This document shows, one piece after another, positions 28,622 through 38,346 of a DNA stretch of 64,000 nt. Made by a program: the position numbers and the translations under genes. The notes under the pieces are model-generated. The model saw only the letters and a list, made by a program, of their open reading frames with translations, was not told where the DNA came from and ran no database searches. The DNA lies in the NCBI RefSeq assembly GCF_036203305.1, contig NZ_CP108131.1, positions 4,650,001 to 4,714,000 of the forward strand, read 5' to 3'. Within the stretch, counting starts at the first letter, position 1, and every line of letters begins with the position of its first letter. This DNA comes from Streptomyces sp. NBC_00190. Its GTDB lineage: Bacteria > Actinomycetota > Actinomycetes > Streptomycetales > Streptomycetaceae.

Positions 28622-29586
28622 ACGACGTCCTCGACGTCGCCCTGCGGCTGATCGTCGTCTTCGCCGTCTTCCTCGTGCTCCCGCTCGTCATCGGGCAGAC
28701 CGAGCACAAGGTGATGGCCCACATGCAGGGCCGCCTCGGCCCCATGTACGCCGGCGGCTTCCACGGCTGGGCCCAGCTCGTCGCCGACGGCGTGAAGTTC
28801 GCGCAGAAGGAAGACATCGTCCCGGCCAACGCCGACCGGCGGATCTTCCAGCTCGCCCCCGCCGTCGCCCTGCTCCCGTACCTCCTCGTCCTCCTCGCCA
28901 TCCCGATCGGTCCGGGCGAGGGCGCGGTCGGCCAGGTCATCGACGCCGGCCTGTTCTTCGTGCTCGCCGTCATGGGCGTCGGAGTCCTCGGCTCCCTCAT
29001 GGCCGGCTGGGCCTCCGCGAACAAGTTCTCCCTGCTCGGTGGCCTGCGCACCGCCGCCCAGCTGCTCGCCTACGAGCTCCCCATGCTGCTCGCCGCCGCC
29101 TCGGTGGCCATGGCGGCCGGGACGGTCTCCCTCCTCGGAATCGTCGAGAGCTTCCAGTGGTGGTGGCTGCCCTGGCAGATCGTCGGCGCGCTCGTCTTCT
29201 TCACCGCCGGCCTCGCCGAACTGCAGCGGCCCCCCTTCGACATGCCCGTCGCCGACTCCGAGATCATCTTCGGCGCGTACACCGAGTACACCGGCCTGCG
29301 CTTCGCGCTGTTCCTGCTCGCCGAGTACGCCGGCATCGTCGTCCTCTGCGCCCTCACCACCGTCCTCTTCCTCGGCGGCTGGCACGGACCCTTCGGCGCC
29401 GACGGTCTCGGCTGGGTCTGGACCCTGCTCAAGGTCGCGATCCTCGCCTTCGTCGTGATCTGGCTCCGCGTGAGCTACCCGCGCCTGCGCGAGGACCAGC
29501 TCCAGAAGCTCGCCTGGACCACACTCATCCCGCTCGCGCTCGCCCAGATCGCGCTCACCGGCATCGTGAAGGTGGCGATGAACTGA
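28618..29586 (+). CDS. nuoH: NADH-quinone oxidoreductase-like subunit H
   Basis: The 322-residue membrane subunit H with about eight hydrophobic segments, which forms part of the quinone-binding cavity at the membrane-arm junction. Characteristic motifs are [57 protein letters not shown] and [19 protein letters not shown]. The acidic residues of the first proton path are retained. It overlaps nuoC by GTGA and nuoI by TGATG. Confidence 0.95.
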   Translation: MNDVLDVALRLIVVFAVFLVLPLVIGQTEHKVMAHMQGRLGPMYAGGFHGWAQLVADGVKFAQKEDIVPANADRRIFQLAPAVALLPYLLVLLAIPIGPGEGAVGQVIDAGLFFVLAVMGVGVLGSLMAGWASANKFSLLGGLRTAAQLLAYELPMLLAAASVAMAAGTVSLLGIVESFQWWWLPWQIVGALVFFTAGLAELQRPPFDMPVADSEIIFGAYTEYTGLRFALFLLAEYAGIVVLCALTTVLFLGGWHGPFGADGLGWVWTLLKVAILAFVVIWLRVSYPRLREDQLQKLAWTTLIPLALAQIALTGIVKVAMN

Positions 29587-30215
29587 TGCCCATCCCCGGA
29601 TCCGGCCTCGCCAAGGGCCTCGCGGTGACGCTGCGCACGATGACGAAGCGCTCGCACACCGCCCAGTACCCCGAGGTCCAGCCCCAGCTCCCGCCCCGCA
29701 GCCGCGGTGTCATCGGCCTGTTCGAGGAGAACTGCACGGTCTGCATGCTGTGCGCCCGTGAGTGCCCCGACTGGTGCATCTACATCGACTCCCACAAGGA
29801 GACGGTCCCGGCCACCACTCCCGGTGGCCGCGAGCGCAGCCGCAACGTCCTCGACCGCTTCGCCATCGACTTCTCCCTCTGCATGTACTGCGGCATCTGC
29901 ATCGAGGTGTGCCCCTTCGACGCCCTCTTCTGGTCGCCGGAGTTCGAGTACGCGGAGACCGACATCCACGACCTGACCCACGAGCGCGACAAGCTCCGCG
30001 AGTGGATGTGGACCGTCCCGGCCCCGCCCGCACTGGACCCGGCCGCCGAGGAGCCCAAGGAGATCGCCGCCGCCCGCAAGGCCGTGGAGAAGGCCGAAGC
30101 CGCCGCGGCGGCCGCCGCCGCTGCCGAAGCCGCCACCGCCGAAGCCGCCGAGGCGACGAGCACCGAACCGCCGACCAGCCCCGATTCGCCGACCAGCCCG
30201 GAGGGAGACGCGTGA
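29586..30215 (+). CDS. nuoI: NADH-quinone oxidoreductase-like subunit I (ferredoxin-like)
   Basis: A 209-residue iron-sulfur subunit carrying clusters N6a and N6b, with two 4Fe-4S motifs: [12 protein letters not shown] and [12 protein letters not shown]. The N terminus ([24 protein letters not shown]) is the membrane-proximal part. The last ~65 residues form an Ala/Glu-rich helix and a Pro/Ser tail ([19 protein letters not shown]), unlike standard NuoI. In a complex lacking NuoEFG this subunit would be the natural entry site for electrons from ferredoxin. The ATG overlaps the nuoH stop by one base. Confidence 0.94.
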   Translation: MPIPGSGLAKGLAVTLRTMTKRSHTAQYPEVQPQLPPRSRGVIGLFEENCTVCMLCARECPDWCIYIDSHKETVPATTPGGRERSRNVLDRFAIDFSLCMYCGICIEVCPFDALFWSPEFEYAETDIHDLTHERDKLREWMWTVPAPPALDPAAEEPKEIAAARKAVEKAEAAAAAAAAAEAATAEAAEATSTEPPTSPDSPTSPEGDA

Positions 30216-30817
30216 GCTCCGCAGCCACCCTGGCAGCAGCCGCCACCGCCACCGGGCCCGGTTTCCTCTCCCCGGCCGGCGTCGAGATCGCGTTCCTCCT
30301 CGTGGGCCTCGCCACCCTCGGCGCGGCCCTCGTCACGGTCACCACCAAGCAACTGGTGCACGCCGCCCTCTGGCTGGTCGTCGCGCTCGGCGGCATCGCC
30401 GTCGAGTACCTGCTGCTGACCGCGGAGTTCATCGCCTGGGTCCAGGTCCTGATCTACCTCGGCTCCGTGGTCGTCCTCCTCCTCTTCGGGCTGATGCTCA
30501 CCAAGGCGCCCATCGGCCGCTCCCCGGACGCCGACTCCGGCAACCGCTGGGTCGCGACCGGCGTCGCCGGCGTCGCGGCCGTCGCACTCGTCTGGGTCGT
30601 CGTCGACGCCTTCCGCACGACCTGGATCGACCTCGACGGCCCCGTCCAGGGCTCCACGAAGGTCTCCGGCGAGATCCTCTTCCAGCACTGGGTGCTGCCC
30701 TTCGAAGCGCTCTCCGTCCTCCTCCTCGCGGCCCTGATCGGCGCCATCGTGCTGTCCCGCAGGAACGACCCCGCCGACGCCGGTGCCGGCTCCGGCGCCA
30801 AGAAGGGGCAGCGCTGA
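30212..30817 (+). CDS. nuoJ: NADH-quinone oxidoreductase-like subunit J
   Basis: The 201-residue membrane subunit J with five hydrophobic segments, including [20 protein letters not shown] and the pi-bulge-bearing helix [20 protein letters not shown]. It contributes to the proton-path chain next to NuoK and NuoA. GTG start with GTGA overlap to nuoI; the stop overlaps the nuoK ATG. About 40 residues between the fourth and fifth segments ([20 protein letters not shown]) face outward. Confidence 0.92.
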   Translation: MSSAATLAAAATATGPGFLSPAGVEIAFLLVGLATLGAALVTVTTKQLVHAALWLVVALGGIAVEYLLLTAEFIAWVQVLIYLGSVVVLLLFGLMLTKAPIGRSPDADSGNRWVATGVAGVAAVALVWVVVDAFRTTWIDLDGPVQGSTKVSGEILFQHWVLPFEALSVLLLAALIGAIVLSRRNDPADAGAGSGAKKGQR

Positions 30818-31164
30818 TGCACCTCGCCTACCCCGCCGTGCTCGCGGCGCTCCTCTTCTGCACGGGCGTGTACGGAGTGCTCGCCCGCCGCAACGCCATC
30901 CTGGTCCTGATGTCCGTCGAGCTGATGCTCAACGCCGTCAACCTCAACCTGGTGGCCTTCGACGTCTGGCTGCGCGACACCCTGCACGCCGGCCAGGCCC
31001 TCACCCTCTTCACCATCGCCATCGCCGCCGCAGAGATCGGCATCGGCCTCGCGATCGTGCTGATGGTGTACCGCAACCGGGGCACCTCGGACGTCGACCG
31101 GCTCCGCGACACCGCCGAGGGCCACGAGCCCGCCCCGAACAACCAGAGCGAGGTCACCGCGTGA
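30817..31164 (+). CDS. nuoK: NADH-quinone oxidoreductase-like subunit K
   Basis: The 115-residue MrpC-like membrane subunit with three hydrophobic segments. The two conserved Glu are visible in [15 protein letters not shown] and [20 protein letters not shown]. The C terminus is about 15 residues longer than in E. coli NuoK. TGATG and GTGA junctions couple it to nuoJ and nuoL. Confidence 0.94.
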   Translation: MHLAYPAVLAALLFCTGVYGVLARRNAILVLMSVELMLNAVNLNLVAFDVWLRDTLHAGQALTLFTIAIAAAEIGIGLAIVLMVYRNRGTSDVDRLRDTAEGHEPAPNNQSEVTA

Positions 31165-33161
31165 GCACCACGACCCTCGCCGTCCTCGTCCCCCTCCTCC
31201 CCTTCCTGGGCGCGGTCGCGGGACTGTTCTTCGGCCGCACCGCCCCCGGATTCGTCAGGCCCCTCGCGATCCTGCCGACGCTCGGCGCCGCCGTACTGGC
31301 CGTGCTCGTCGCCGTCCGCCAGGGCGGCGGTCGGCCGATCGAAACCGCGACCGAGCTGACTCCGACCGGCTCGGTACCGATCGACCTCTCGCTCTACATC
31401 GACGGCTTCGCCGCGCTGGTCGCAGTCCTGGTCGGGGTCGTCGCCACCTGCGTACAGATCTACTCGACGGCGTACCTCCGCGAGGACCCGCGCTACCCGT
31501 CGTACGCCGCTCTGGTCTCACTGTTCACCTCCGCGATGCTGCTCGTCGTCTACTCCGGCGACCTGATGGTGCTGCTGGTCGGCTGGGAGGTCATGGGCAT
31601 CTGCTCGTACTTCCTGGTCGGCCACTACTGGGAGACCGAGGCGGCCCGCTCCGCCTCCCTGAAGGCCTTCCTCGTCACCAAGCTCGGTGACGTCCCCTTC
31701 CTGATCGGCCTGTTCGCGCTCGCCGCCGACGCCGGCTCCTTCCAGATCACGAAGATCCTGGGCACCGTCGCCGCGGGCGGGCTCGACCACCCGACGCTGA
31801 TCGCACTGCTCCTGCTCGCCGGAGTCGCGGGTAAGTCCGCGCAGTTCCCGCTGCACACCTGGCTCCCCGACGCCATGGCGGGCCCCACCCCGGTCTCCGC
31901 GCTGATCCACGCCGCGACGATGGTCGCCGCCGGTGTCTACTTCGTCGCCCGCCTCCTCCCCGTCTTCGCGGCCTCCGGCGCCGCGCTGGTGGTCATGGCC
32001 GTCATGGCGGCCGTCACGATGGTCGGCTCCGGCCTCGCCGCCCTCGCCCAGGACGACATCAAGCGGGTGCTCGCCTACTCCACGATCGGCCAGCTCGGCT
32101 ACATGACCGGCGCCCTGGCCGTCGGCGACCGCAGCGCCGCCGTCTTCCACCTCCTGTCCCACGGTGCCTTCAAGGCGCTCCTGTTCCTCGGCGCGGGCGT
32201 GATCATCCACGCCGCCGGTACGAACTCCCTGGCCGCCATGTCCCGGATGGACGGCCTGGCCAAGCGCATCCCCGACGCCTTCTGGACGATGACGATCGCG
32301 CTGCTCGCGCTCGCCGCGATCCCGCCGTTCGCCGGCTTCTTCTCCAAGGAAGCCGTCCTCGTCGCCGCCGAGCAGACCGCGACCGGCCACTCGGAGTTCG
32401 CTCCCAGCAGCGCCGGCTGGCTGGTGCTGGTCGCCGGTGTGCTGACCGCCCTGCTCACCGCCGCCTACGCCACCCGGCTGTGGCTGATGGCCTTCCGCGG
32501 CCGGGGCGCGGCCGCACCCCACCACGGCAAGGAGCCCGTCGCCATGACCGGCGTGCTGTGGCTGCTCGCGATCCCGACGATCGGCCTCGGCCTCGCGGCC
32601 GATTCCCTCGCCGACTGGTTCGGCGGCAGGGAACTCACCCCGACCCTGGTCACCTCGGTCCTCGGCACCGGTGCGGCCGTCATCGGCGTGATGCTCACCT
32701 ACGCCCTCTGGCAGCGCGCCACGGTCAAGGCCGCCACGGTCGGATACGGAGCGGGCCTGTCCGCGTCCGCCGCCGCCGCGGAGTCCGCCGCCGAGACCCC
32801 CGAGGTCGCCGAGGTCACCCACGACCACCCCGCCGTCCCGGCGGGCGCCGCCCCCGACCCCGGCAAGGCGCTCCTCGGCCCGCTGCACCGCCACGCGGCC
32901 GACGGCTTCCACCTCGACGCCGTCTACGACCGGCTCTTCGTCCGCCCCGTCCGCGCGGCGGCAAGCCTGGTCCGCTTCCTCGACCGCGAGGTCGTGGACA
33001 CGTACGTCCGCGGCGCGGGCACCGGCACCCGGCTGTTCGGCAGCCTCGTACGCCGTGCCCAGACCGGCAACGTGCAGAGCTACCTGAGCGCCCTGCTCGC
33101 CGGCGCCGTGGTCCTGGCGATCGCCACCGCCGTCCTCGCCAACGTCAACGCCGGATCGTGA
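31161..33161 (+). CDS. nuoL: NADH-quinone oxidoreductase-like subunit L
   Basis: The 666-residue distal antiporter-like subunit. The conserved proton-channel residues are visible in [22 protein letters not shown] (Glu), [21 protein letters not shown] (Lys and His), [13 protein letters not shown] and [14 protein letters not shown] (His, Lys). A His/Ala/Pro-rich loop (about residues 550-580) precedes the C-terminal traverse-helix region, which reads [23 protein letters not shown] start with GTGA overlap to nuoK. Confidence 0.95.
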   Translation: MSTTTLAVLVPLLPFLGAVAGLFFGRTAPGFVRPLAILPTLGAAVLAVLVAVRQGGGRPIETATELTPTGSVPIDLSLYIDGFAALVAVLVGVVATCVQIYSTAYLREDPRYPSYAALVSLFTSAMLLVVYSGDLMVLLVGWEVMGICSYFLVGHYWETEAARSASLKAFLVTKLGDVPFLIGLFALAADAGSFQITKILGTVAAGGLDHPTLIALLLLAGVAGKSAQFPLHTWLPDAMAGPTPVSALIHAATMVAAGVYFVARLLPVFAASGAALVVMAVMAAVTMVGSGLAALAQDDIKRVLAYSTIGQLGYMTGALAVGDRSAAVFHLLSHGAFKALLFLGAGVIIHAAGTNSLAAMSRMDGLAKRIPDAFWTMTIALLALAAIPPFAGFFSKEAVLVAAEQTATGHSEFAPSSAGWLVLVAGVLTALLTAAYATRLWLMAFRGRGAAAPHHGKEPVAMTGVLWLLAIPTIGLGLAADSLADWFGGRELTPTLVTSVLGTGAAVIGVMLTYALWQRATVKAATVGYGAGLSASAAAAESAAETPEVAEVTHDHPAVPAGAAPDPGKALLGPLHRHAADGFHLDAVYDRLFVRPVRAAASLVRFLDREVVDTYVRGAGTGTRLFGSLVRRAQTGNVQSYLSALLAGAVVLAIATAVLANVNAGS

Positions 33162-34753
33162 GCCGTGAGTCAGCCGTGATTGATATCAGCCCGTCCGTGA
33201 TGCAGTTCCTTCTGGCGTTCGTCGTGGCCGCACCGCTCCTCGGCGCCGTCGCGGCCCTCCTGCCGGCCCCGCCCGGCCTCAAGGGCAAGAGCCCCGAACA
33301 GGCCGTGCTCCGCCACGGAGTGACCGTGACCGGCGTCATCCTCGCCGCGGCGATCGCCCTCGCCCTGGGCTTCGACCACGACGCCCCGTCCCGCTTCCAG
33401 GCGACGACGGACATCAGCTGGATCCCGGCGCTGAACGTCCGGATCCACCTCGGCATCGACGGCATCTCGCTCCCCCTCCTCCTGATGACCGCGCTGCTGT
33501 TCTTCCTCTGCGCGCTCTACAGCTACTTCAAGTTCCCCGAGGGCCCCTCCCCGAAGGCCTTCGTCGCGCTGCTCCTCGTCCTCGAATCCGGCACCCTCGC
33601 GACCTTCGCCGTCCTCGACCTGCTGCTCTTCTTCCTCGCCTTCGAGATGGTCCTCATCCCGATGTACTTCCTCATCGCCCGCTGGGGCGGTGCTCAGCGG
33701 AAGGCCTCCGCCTGGAAGTTCATCCTCTACACCCTCCTCGGCTCCGTCGTCATGCTGCTCGGTCTGCTGCTGATCGGACTGAAGAGCGGCACTTTCGACA
33801 TGGTGGCACTCGCGTCTGACAACGGCCGCGAACTGTCCCACACCACCCAGCTCCTGGCCGTCCTCACCATCGGCCTCGGCCTCGCCGTCAAGACCCCGAT
33901 GTGGCCGCTGCACAGCTGGCTGCCGGACGCGCACACCGCCGCGCCCACCGTCGGCTCCGTCCTGCTGGCCGGCGTCCTGCTCAAGATGGGCACGTACGGG
34001 TTCGTCCGCATCCTGCTCCCCATCACCCCCGACGGCATGGCCACCTTCGCCCCCTACCTGGGCGCCTTCGCCGCCGTCGGCATCGTCTACGGATCCCTCG
34101 CCTGCCTCGCGCTGGCCCGCAAGGGGAACAAGGGCGACCTCAAGCGCCTCATCGCGTACTCCTCCGTCGGCCACATGGGCTTCGTGCTCCTCGGCATCGC
34201 GTCCATGACCCCCACCGGCGTCAACGGCGCGCTCTTCGCCAACATCGCCCACGGCCTGATCACCGGCCTCCTCTTCTTCCTGGTCGGCGCCCTCAAGGAC
34301 CGCTACGGCACCGCCGACCTCGACACCCTCGCCGGAGCCACCGGCGCCGCCCTCTACGGCCGCGCCCCCCGCCTCGGCGCCCTCCTCGCCTTCGCCGCCG
34401 TCGCCTCCCTCGGCCTGCCCGGCCTGGCCGGCTTCTGGGGCGAGATGCTGTCGCTCTTCGGCGCCTTCGACCCCGCCGAGGGCCTGTCCCGCCCGGCCTT
34501 CCTCACCTACACGGCCATCGGAGCGTTCGGCACCCTGCTCACCGCCGCCTACCTCCTGATCGTCGTACGGCGCGTCTGCATGGGCGACCCGAAGACCGGC
34601 TCCGAGCTCGCCGTCGCCGACATCCAGCGCTACGAGTTCGCCGCCTGGACCCCGCTCGCCGCCCTCACCGTCCTCGCCGGCCTGTGGCCCGCGGTCCTCC
34701 TCGGCCTCACCGACCCGGCCGTCCAGAAGCTCCTCGCAGGAGGCAACGCATGA
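33158..34753 (+). CDS. nuoM: NADH-quinone oxidoreductase-like subunit M
   Basis: The 531-residue antiporter-like subunit. Typical motifs are DGISLPLLLMTALLFFLCAL, FEMVLIPMYFLIARWGG (key Glu), AVKTPMWPLHSWLPDAHTAA (Lys, His) and VGHMGFVLLGIASM. The GTG at 33158 overlaps the nuoL stop (GTGA), the junction used throughout this operon. A second GTG at 33176 (MIDISPSVMQF) is an equally plausible start and neither has a strong ribosome-binding site. The ATG of nuoN overlaps its stop by 4 nt. Confidence 0.93.
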   Translation: MSRESAVIDISPSVMQFLLAFVVAAPLLGAVAALLPAPPGLKGKSPEQAVLRHGVTVTGVILAAAIALALGFDHDAPSRFQATTDISWIPALNVRIHLGIDGISLPLLLMTALLFFLCALYSYFKFPEGPSPKAFVALLLVLESGTLATFAVLDLLLFFLAFEMVLIPMYFLIARWGGAQRKASAWKFILYTLLGSVVMLLGLLLIGLKSGTFDMVALASDNGRELSHTTQLLAVLTIGLGLAVKTPMWPLHSWLPDAHTAAPTVGSVLLAGVLLKMGTYGFVRILLPITPDGMATFAPYLGAFAAVGIVYGSLACLALARKGNKGDLKRLIAYSSVGHMGFVLLGIASMTPTGVNGALFANIAHGLITGLLFFLVGALKDRYGTADLDTLAGATGAALYGRAPRLGALLAFAAVASLGLPGLAGFWGEMLSLFGAFDPAEGLSRPAFLTYTAIGAFGTLLTAAYLLIVVRRVCMGDPKTGSELAVADIQRYEFAAWTPLAALTVLAGLWPAVLLGLTDPAVQKLLAGGNA

Positions 34754-36276
34754 CGGCGCTCACGGCCCTCTCCGCCGAGACCCCCAGCCTGGTCCAGTCC
34801 GTCGACTGGCTCGCCCTCGCGCCCGTCGTGGTCACCGCCGCCGTCGGCCTGGCCGTCCTGATCGCGGACCTCTTCGTGCCCGAGCGCGCCAAGCCCGTCC
34901 TCGGCTGGGTCTCCGTCGCCGGCCTCGCCGCCGCGACCGCCACCCTGCTGCCGCTGCGCGCCGGCGAACGCACCACCTTCTGCCTCACCACCGACCCGGC
35001 CGCCTGCAGCTACGTCGCCGACCACTTCACGCTCGTCATCCAGTTCCTGGTGCTGGCCGGCGCCCTGGTCACCGCCGTGCTGTCGGTCACCGCCGTCCGC
35101 GACGCGCGCATGCCCGCCGGCGAGTACTGGTTCCTGCTGCTCTCGTCCGCAGCCGGCGCCGCCCTGCTACCCGCCTCCCGCGACCTCGCCACCCTGATCG
35201 TCGCCCTCGAAGTCGCATCGCTGCCCGCCTTCGCCCTGGTCGGCATGCGCCGCGGCGACCGGCTCTCCTCCGAGGCCGCCCTCAAGTTCTTCCTCTCCTC
35301 CGTCACCGCCACCGCCGTGTCGCTGATGGGCGTCAGCTTCGTCTATGCCGCCACCGGCTCCCTGCACCTCACCCAGATCGCGGACCGTCTCGAAGACGTC
35401 CCCGGGCAGCTCGACACCCTCGCCATGGCCGGCGTCGCGCTCACCCTCGTCGGCTTCGCCTTCAAGACGGCGGCCGTCCCCTTCCACTTCTGGGTCCCCG
35501 ACACCTACGTCGGCGCCCCCCTGCCGATCGCCGGGTACCTCTCGGTGATCGGCAAGGCCGTCGGCTTCACCGGCCTCATCCTCGTCACGGTGATCGCCTT
35601 CCCGGCGTACTCCGAGATCTGGGGCCCGGCCCTGGCCGTCCTCGCCGCGCTCACCATGACCGTGGGCAACGCCGCCGCGCTGCGGCAGTCCGCGGACCGC
35701 CCGAACAGCGCCGTACGGCTGCTCGCCTGGTCCTCGGTCGGCCAGGCCGGCTACCTGCTGGTGCCGATCGCCGCGGCCGCCTACTCCGGCCGCGACCAGA
35801 TCGGCGCCACCGTCGCCTACGCGCTGATGTACGCCGTCGTGAACCTGGGCGCCTTCGCCGTGGCCGCGCTGGTCGCCCGCACGAAGCGGCTCAACCGGAT
35901 CAGCGACTACCGCGGCCTGTACGCCGAGCGCCCGCTCGTCGCCCTCTCGCTGGCGTTCTTCCTGCTCTGCCTGGCCGGCCTGCCGCCGGGCATCATCGGG
36001 CTCTTCGCCAAGGTGACCGTTTTCCAGTCCGCGGTCGACGCGGGCCTGGGCTGGCTGGCCGTGGTCATGGCGATCAACGTCGTCATCGCCCTCTACTACT
36101 ACCTGCGGTGGACCGCGCTGCTGTTCCGCACGCCCGACGGCGCGGCCGAGACCCGTACCAAGGCCCCCTGGCCGGTCACGGCGGCCATCGTGGTCACGGC
36201 CGTGACCGCCGTGGTCCTCTCGGGCGCCCCGCAGCTGGTCCTGCGCGTCGCGTCGGGCAGCCTCTTCCCGCAGTAG
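34750..36276 (+). CDS. nuoN: NADH-quinone oxidoreductase-like subunit N
   Basis: The 508-residue antiporter-like subunit closing the operon. Motifs seen: LATLIVALEVASLPAFALVG (Glu), TLVGFAFKTAAVPFHFWVPD (Lys, His), YVGAPLPIAGYLSVIGKAVG and LLCLAGLPPGIIGLFAKVTV. A GC-rich hairpin follows the stop at 26 bp. With subunits A, B, C, H, I, J, K, L and M this gives ten of the fourteen complex I genes. Confidence 0.94.
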   Translation: MTALTALSAETPSLVQSVDWLALAPVVVTAAVGLAVLIADLFVPERAKPVLGWVSVAGLAAATATLLPLRAGERTTFCLTTDPAACSYVADHFTLVIQFLVLAGALVTAVLSVTAVRDARMPAGEYWFLLLSSAAGAALLPASRDLATLIVALEVASLPAFALVGMRRGDRLSSEAALKFFLSSVTATAVSLMGVSFVYAATGSLHLTQIADRLEDVPGQLDTLAMAGVALTLVGFAFKTAAVPFHFWVPDTYVGAPLPIAGYLSVIGKAVGFTGLILVTVIAFPAYSEIWGPALAVLAALTMTVGNAAALRQSADRPNSAVRLLAWSSVGQAGYLLVPIAAAAYSGRDQIGATVAYALMYAVVNLGAFAVAALVARTKRLNRISDYRGLYAERPLVALSLAFFLLCLAGLPPGIIGLFAKVTVFQSAVDAGLGWLAVVMAINVVIALYYYLRWTALLFRTPDGAAETRTKAPWPVTAAIVVTAVTAVVLSGAPQLVLRVASGSLFPQ

Positions 36277-36301
36277 CCCGTACGGAGTAATGCCCACCCG
36301 G

Positions 36302-36334
36302 GCCCCGCCGCCCCCGCCATGCGGGCGGCGGGGC
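36302..36334. terminator. Terminator of the nuo operon
   Basis: GCCCCGCCGCCC (36302-36313) and GGGCGGCGGGGC (36323-36334) form a perfect 12-bp stem with a 9-nt loop, 26 bp after the nuoN stop. Confidence 0.8.
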
Positions 36335-36386
36335 GGCCGCGCCCTGGGAACCTGACGCCCTCACCTCGCGTTGACCAGGAAGGGAG

Positions 36387-36399
36387 GGTCCACTGGACC
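36387..36399. promoter_or_regulatory. Palindrome GGTCCACTGGACC upstream of htpX
   Basis: A perfect 6-bp inverted repeat with a single central base lies 49 bp before the htpX start and 10 bp downstream of a -35-like TTGACC (36371-36376). It is a candidate operator. No factor can be named and the -10 is unclear. Confidence 0.35.
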
Positions 36400-36447
36400 G
36401 TAGGCCCTCGCTCCGGGTCCCCCGCCGCACCACTTGGAGGGCGTACC

Positions 36448-37311
36448 GTGCACCGCCGGCACAACGGGCTCAAGACCGCCGTACTCCTCGGCGGGCTGTC
36501 CGCGATCATCATCGTCATCGGAAGCTTCTTCGGACGGACCGGCCTGATCGTCGCCGTCCTCATCGCCCTCGGGACGAACGCGTACGCGTACTGGAACAGC
36601 GACAAGCTGGCTCTACGCGCGATGCGGGCCCGCCCCGTCAGCGAGTTCGAGGCCCCCGTGCTCTACCGCATGGTGCGCGAGCTCTCCACGTCCGCGCGTC
36701 AGCCCATGCCACGTCTCTACATCTCGCCCACGGAGGCGCCCAACGCCTTCGCCACCGGCCGCAACCCGCGCAACGCCGCGGTCTGCTGCACCGAGGGCAT
36801 CCTGCGCATGCTCGACGAGCGTGAACTGCGCGGCGTCATCGGCCACGAGCTCAGCCACGTCTACAACCGCGACATCCTGATCTCGTCGGTCGCCGGAGCC
36901 CTCGCCTCGGTGATCATGTTCCTGGTGAACTTCGCCTGGCTGATCCCGGTGGGCCGTTCGAACGACGACGAGGGACCGGGCCTCTTCGGCATGCTGTTGA
37001 TCATGATCCTGGGCCCACTGGCCGCCTCGGTGATCCAGCTGGCCATCAGCCGCTCCCGCGAGTACGAGGCCGACGCGTCCGGCGCCCAGCTCACCGGGGA
37101 CCCGCTCGCCCTCGCGAGCGCCCTGCGCAAGCTCGACGCGGGCACCAAGCAGCTCCCGCTGCCCCCGGAGCCCCGCCTGGAGGCGGCGAGCCACATGATG
37201 ATCGCCAACCCGTTCCGCCCGGGCGAAGGTCTTTCTAAAATGTTCTCGACACACCCTCCGATGGCCGAGCGCATCGCCCGGCTCGAACAGATGGCAGGAC
37301 GCCGACAGTGA
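36448..37311 (+). CDS. htpX: HtpX-type membrane zinc metalloprotease
   Basis: A 287-residue M48B membrane protease involved in quality control of membrane proteins under stress. It has two N-terminal hydrophobic segments ([38 protein letters not shown]) and the zinc motif HELSH in [13 protein letters not shown]. The third ligand Glu lies in [13 protein letters not shown], with two further membrane segments between the motifs. GTG at 36448 is chosen for the GGAGGG 8 nt upstream; the longer frame covers the nuo terminator. Its stop overlaps the YccF gene by 4 nt, so the two are co-translated. Confidence 0.94.
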   Translation: MHRRHNGLKTAVLLGGLSAIIIVIGSFFGRTGLIVAVLIALGTNAYAYWNSDKLALRAMRARPVSEFEAPVLYRMVRELSTSARQPMPRLYISPTEAPNAFATGRNPRNAAVCCTEGILRMLDERELRGVIGHELSHVYNRDILISSVAGALASVIMFLVNFAWLIPVGRSNDDEGPGLFGMLLIMILGPLAASVIQLAISRSREYEADASGAQLTGDPLALASALRKLDAGTKQLPLPPEPRLEAASHMMIANPFRPGEGLSKMFSTHPPMAERIARLEQMAGRRQ

Positions 37312-37700
37312 AGACCATTCTGAACGTCATCTGGCTCATCCTCAGCGGCATCTGGCTGTTCCTGGGCTACGTCCTCGCGGGTGTGCTGCTCTGCATCACC
37401 ATCATCGGCATCCCGTTCGGCATCGCCGCCTTCCGCATCGCCGTCTACGCCCTGTGGCCCTTCGGGTACACCACGGTCGAGCGCCGCGACGCGGGCGCCG
37501 CCTCCTGCATCGGCAACGTCCTGTGGCTCGTCCTGGCGGGCTGGTGGCTGGCCATCGGCCACATCGTCACCGGACTCGCGCTGTGCGTCACGATCATCGG
37601 CATCCCGTTCGGCATCGCCAACTTCAAGATGGTCCCGCTCTCCCTGCTCCCGCTGGGCCGCGAAATCGTCCCGACGGACGCTCCGTTCGCCTCTCGCTGA
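37308..37700 (+). CDS. YccF domain membrane protein
   Basis: A 130-residue protein made of two YccF repeats. Each is a hydrophobic hairpin ending in the motif [16 protein letters not shown] (first copy) or [16 protein letters not shown] (second copy). The function of YccF proteins is unknown; they are inner-membrane proteins. It is translationally coupled to htpX by GTGA, hinting at a membrane-stress role. Confidence 0.9.
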   Translation: MKTILNVIWLILSGIWLFLGYVLAGVLLCITIIGIPFGIAAFRIAVYALWPFGYTTVERRDAGAASCIGNVLWLVLAGWWLAIGHIVTGLALCVTIIGIPFGIANFKMVPLSLLPLGREIVPTDAPFASR

Positions 37701-37772
37701 CCACGTCCGGCCTGTGGAGCCAGGCCGAGGGCCGCTACGGCGAGCAGCCGCACGAGGCCGTCCTCGACCGGG

Positions 37773-37781
37773 TTATCCACA
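37773..37781 (+). promoter_or_regulatory. DnaA-box-like TTATCCACA
   Basis: A single exact match to the classical TTATNCACA DnaA box, notable in DNA this GC-rich. It sits in the 121-bp gap between the YccF and SMI1/KNR4 genes, about 41 bp before the latter's start. Streptomyces origins use clustered TTGTCCACA boxes; this one is isolated, so an origin is excluded. Confidence 0.35.
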
Positions 37782-37821
37782 GGCCGAGCGGGCTGTCGGT
37801 GGGGTGCGTCACCATGAACGC

Positions 37822-38346
37822 ATGAACGAGACCGAGCAGTTGCTGGAGCAAGTCGCGGACCGCGTGCGCAACTCCGCGCACGCGCAGGGAAGGCCCCTGC
37901 CCGCACCGTCGGCCACCGGGGAGATCGCCCACGCCGAAGGCATACTCGGCTTCACGCTGCCGCCGCTGCTCACTGCGCTCTACACCCGCGTGGGCGACGG
38001 CGGATTCGGCCCGGAGTACGGAGTGCTGTCGCTGGGTCAGGCCGTCCGGACGTGTGGGGCGCAGCGCGCGTCCGGGTGGCGCTGGCCGGCGGGCGTACTG
38101 CCGATAGCCGACTTCGGCTGCGCCATGTACGCGTGCGTGGACTGCCACTCCCAGACCGCCCAGGTCCTGCTGTTCGACCCGAATCCAGGGGAGCCCGACC
38201 TCGCCTGGTCCATCGACACCCCGAGCCTGGCCGGCTGGCTCCGCGGCTGGCTGGACGGCACCGCCTGGTTCTGCGAGGAGTCAGGCCTGGGGGAGGAGAC
38301 CGACCTGGAACTGGCTCCCTGGGCCGAGTTCAGATCCCGGATCTGA
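37822..38346 (+). CDS. SMI1/KNR4 (SUKH)-family protein
   Basis: A 174-residue protein with the SUKH-type core: IAHAEGILGFTLPPLLTALY, TRVGDGGFGPEYGVLSL and a C-terminal PSLAGWLRGWLDG. SUKH proteins often act as immunity proteins against polymorphic toxins, but free-standing copies without a toxin neighbour, as here, are common in actinomycetes and uncharacterised. The protein contains a CAMYACVDCHSQ stretch with three Cys. ATG at 37822 was chosen; a four-codon frame ATG-AAC-GCA-TGA overlaps it upstream. Its 3' end overlaps the convergent APC permease gene by 17 bp. Confidence 0.75.
   Translation: MNETEQLLEQVADRVRNSAHAQGRPLPAPSATGEIAHAEGILGFTLPPLLTALYTRVGDGGFGPEYGVLSLGQAVRTCGAQRASGWRWPAGVLPIADFGCAMYACVDCHSQTAQVLLFDPNPGEPDLAWSIDTPSLAGWLRGWLDGTAWFCEESGLGEETDLELAPWAEFRSRI

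Noticed and set aside
37773..37781. DnaA box considered as part of a replication origin
   Set aside because: Only one box; no cluster, AT-rich unwinding region or dnaA/dnaN neighbours.
37814..37825. Four-codon frame ATG-AAC-GCA-TGA overlapping the SMI1/KNR4 start
   Set aside because: It could be a coupled mini-ORF, but nothing beyond its position supports translation.
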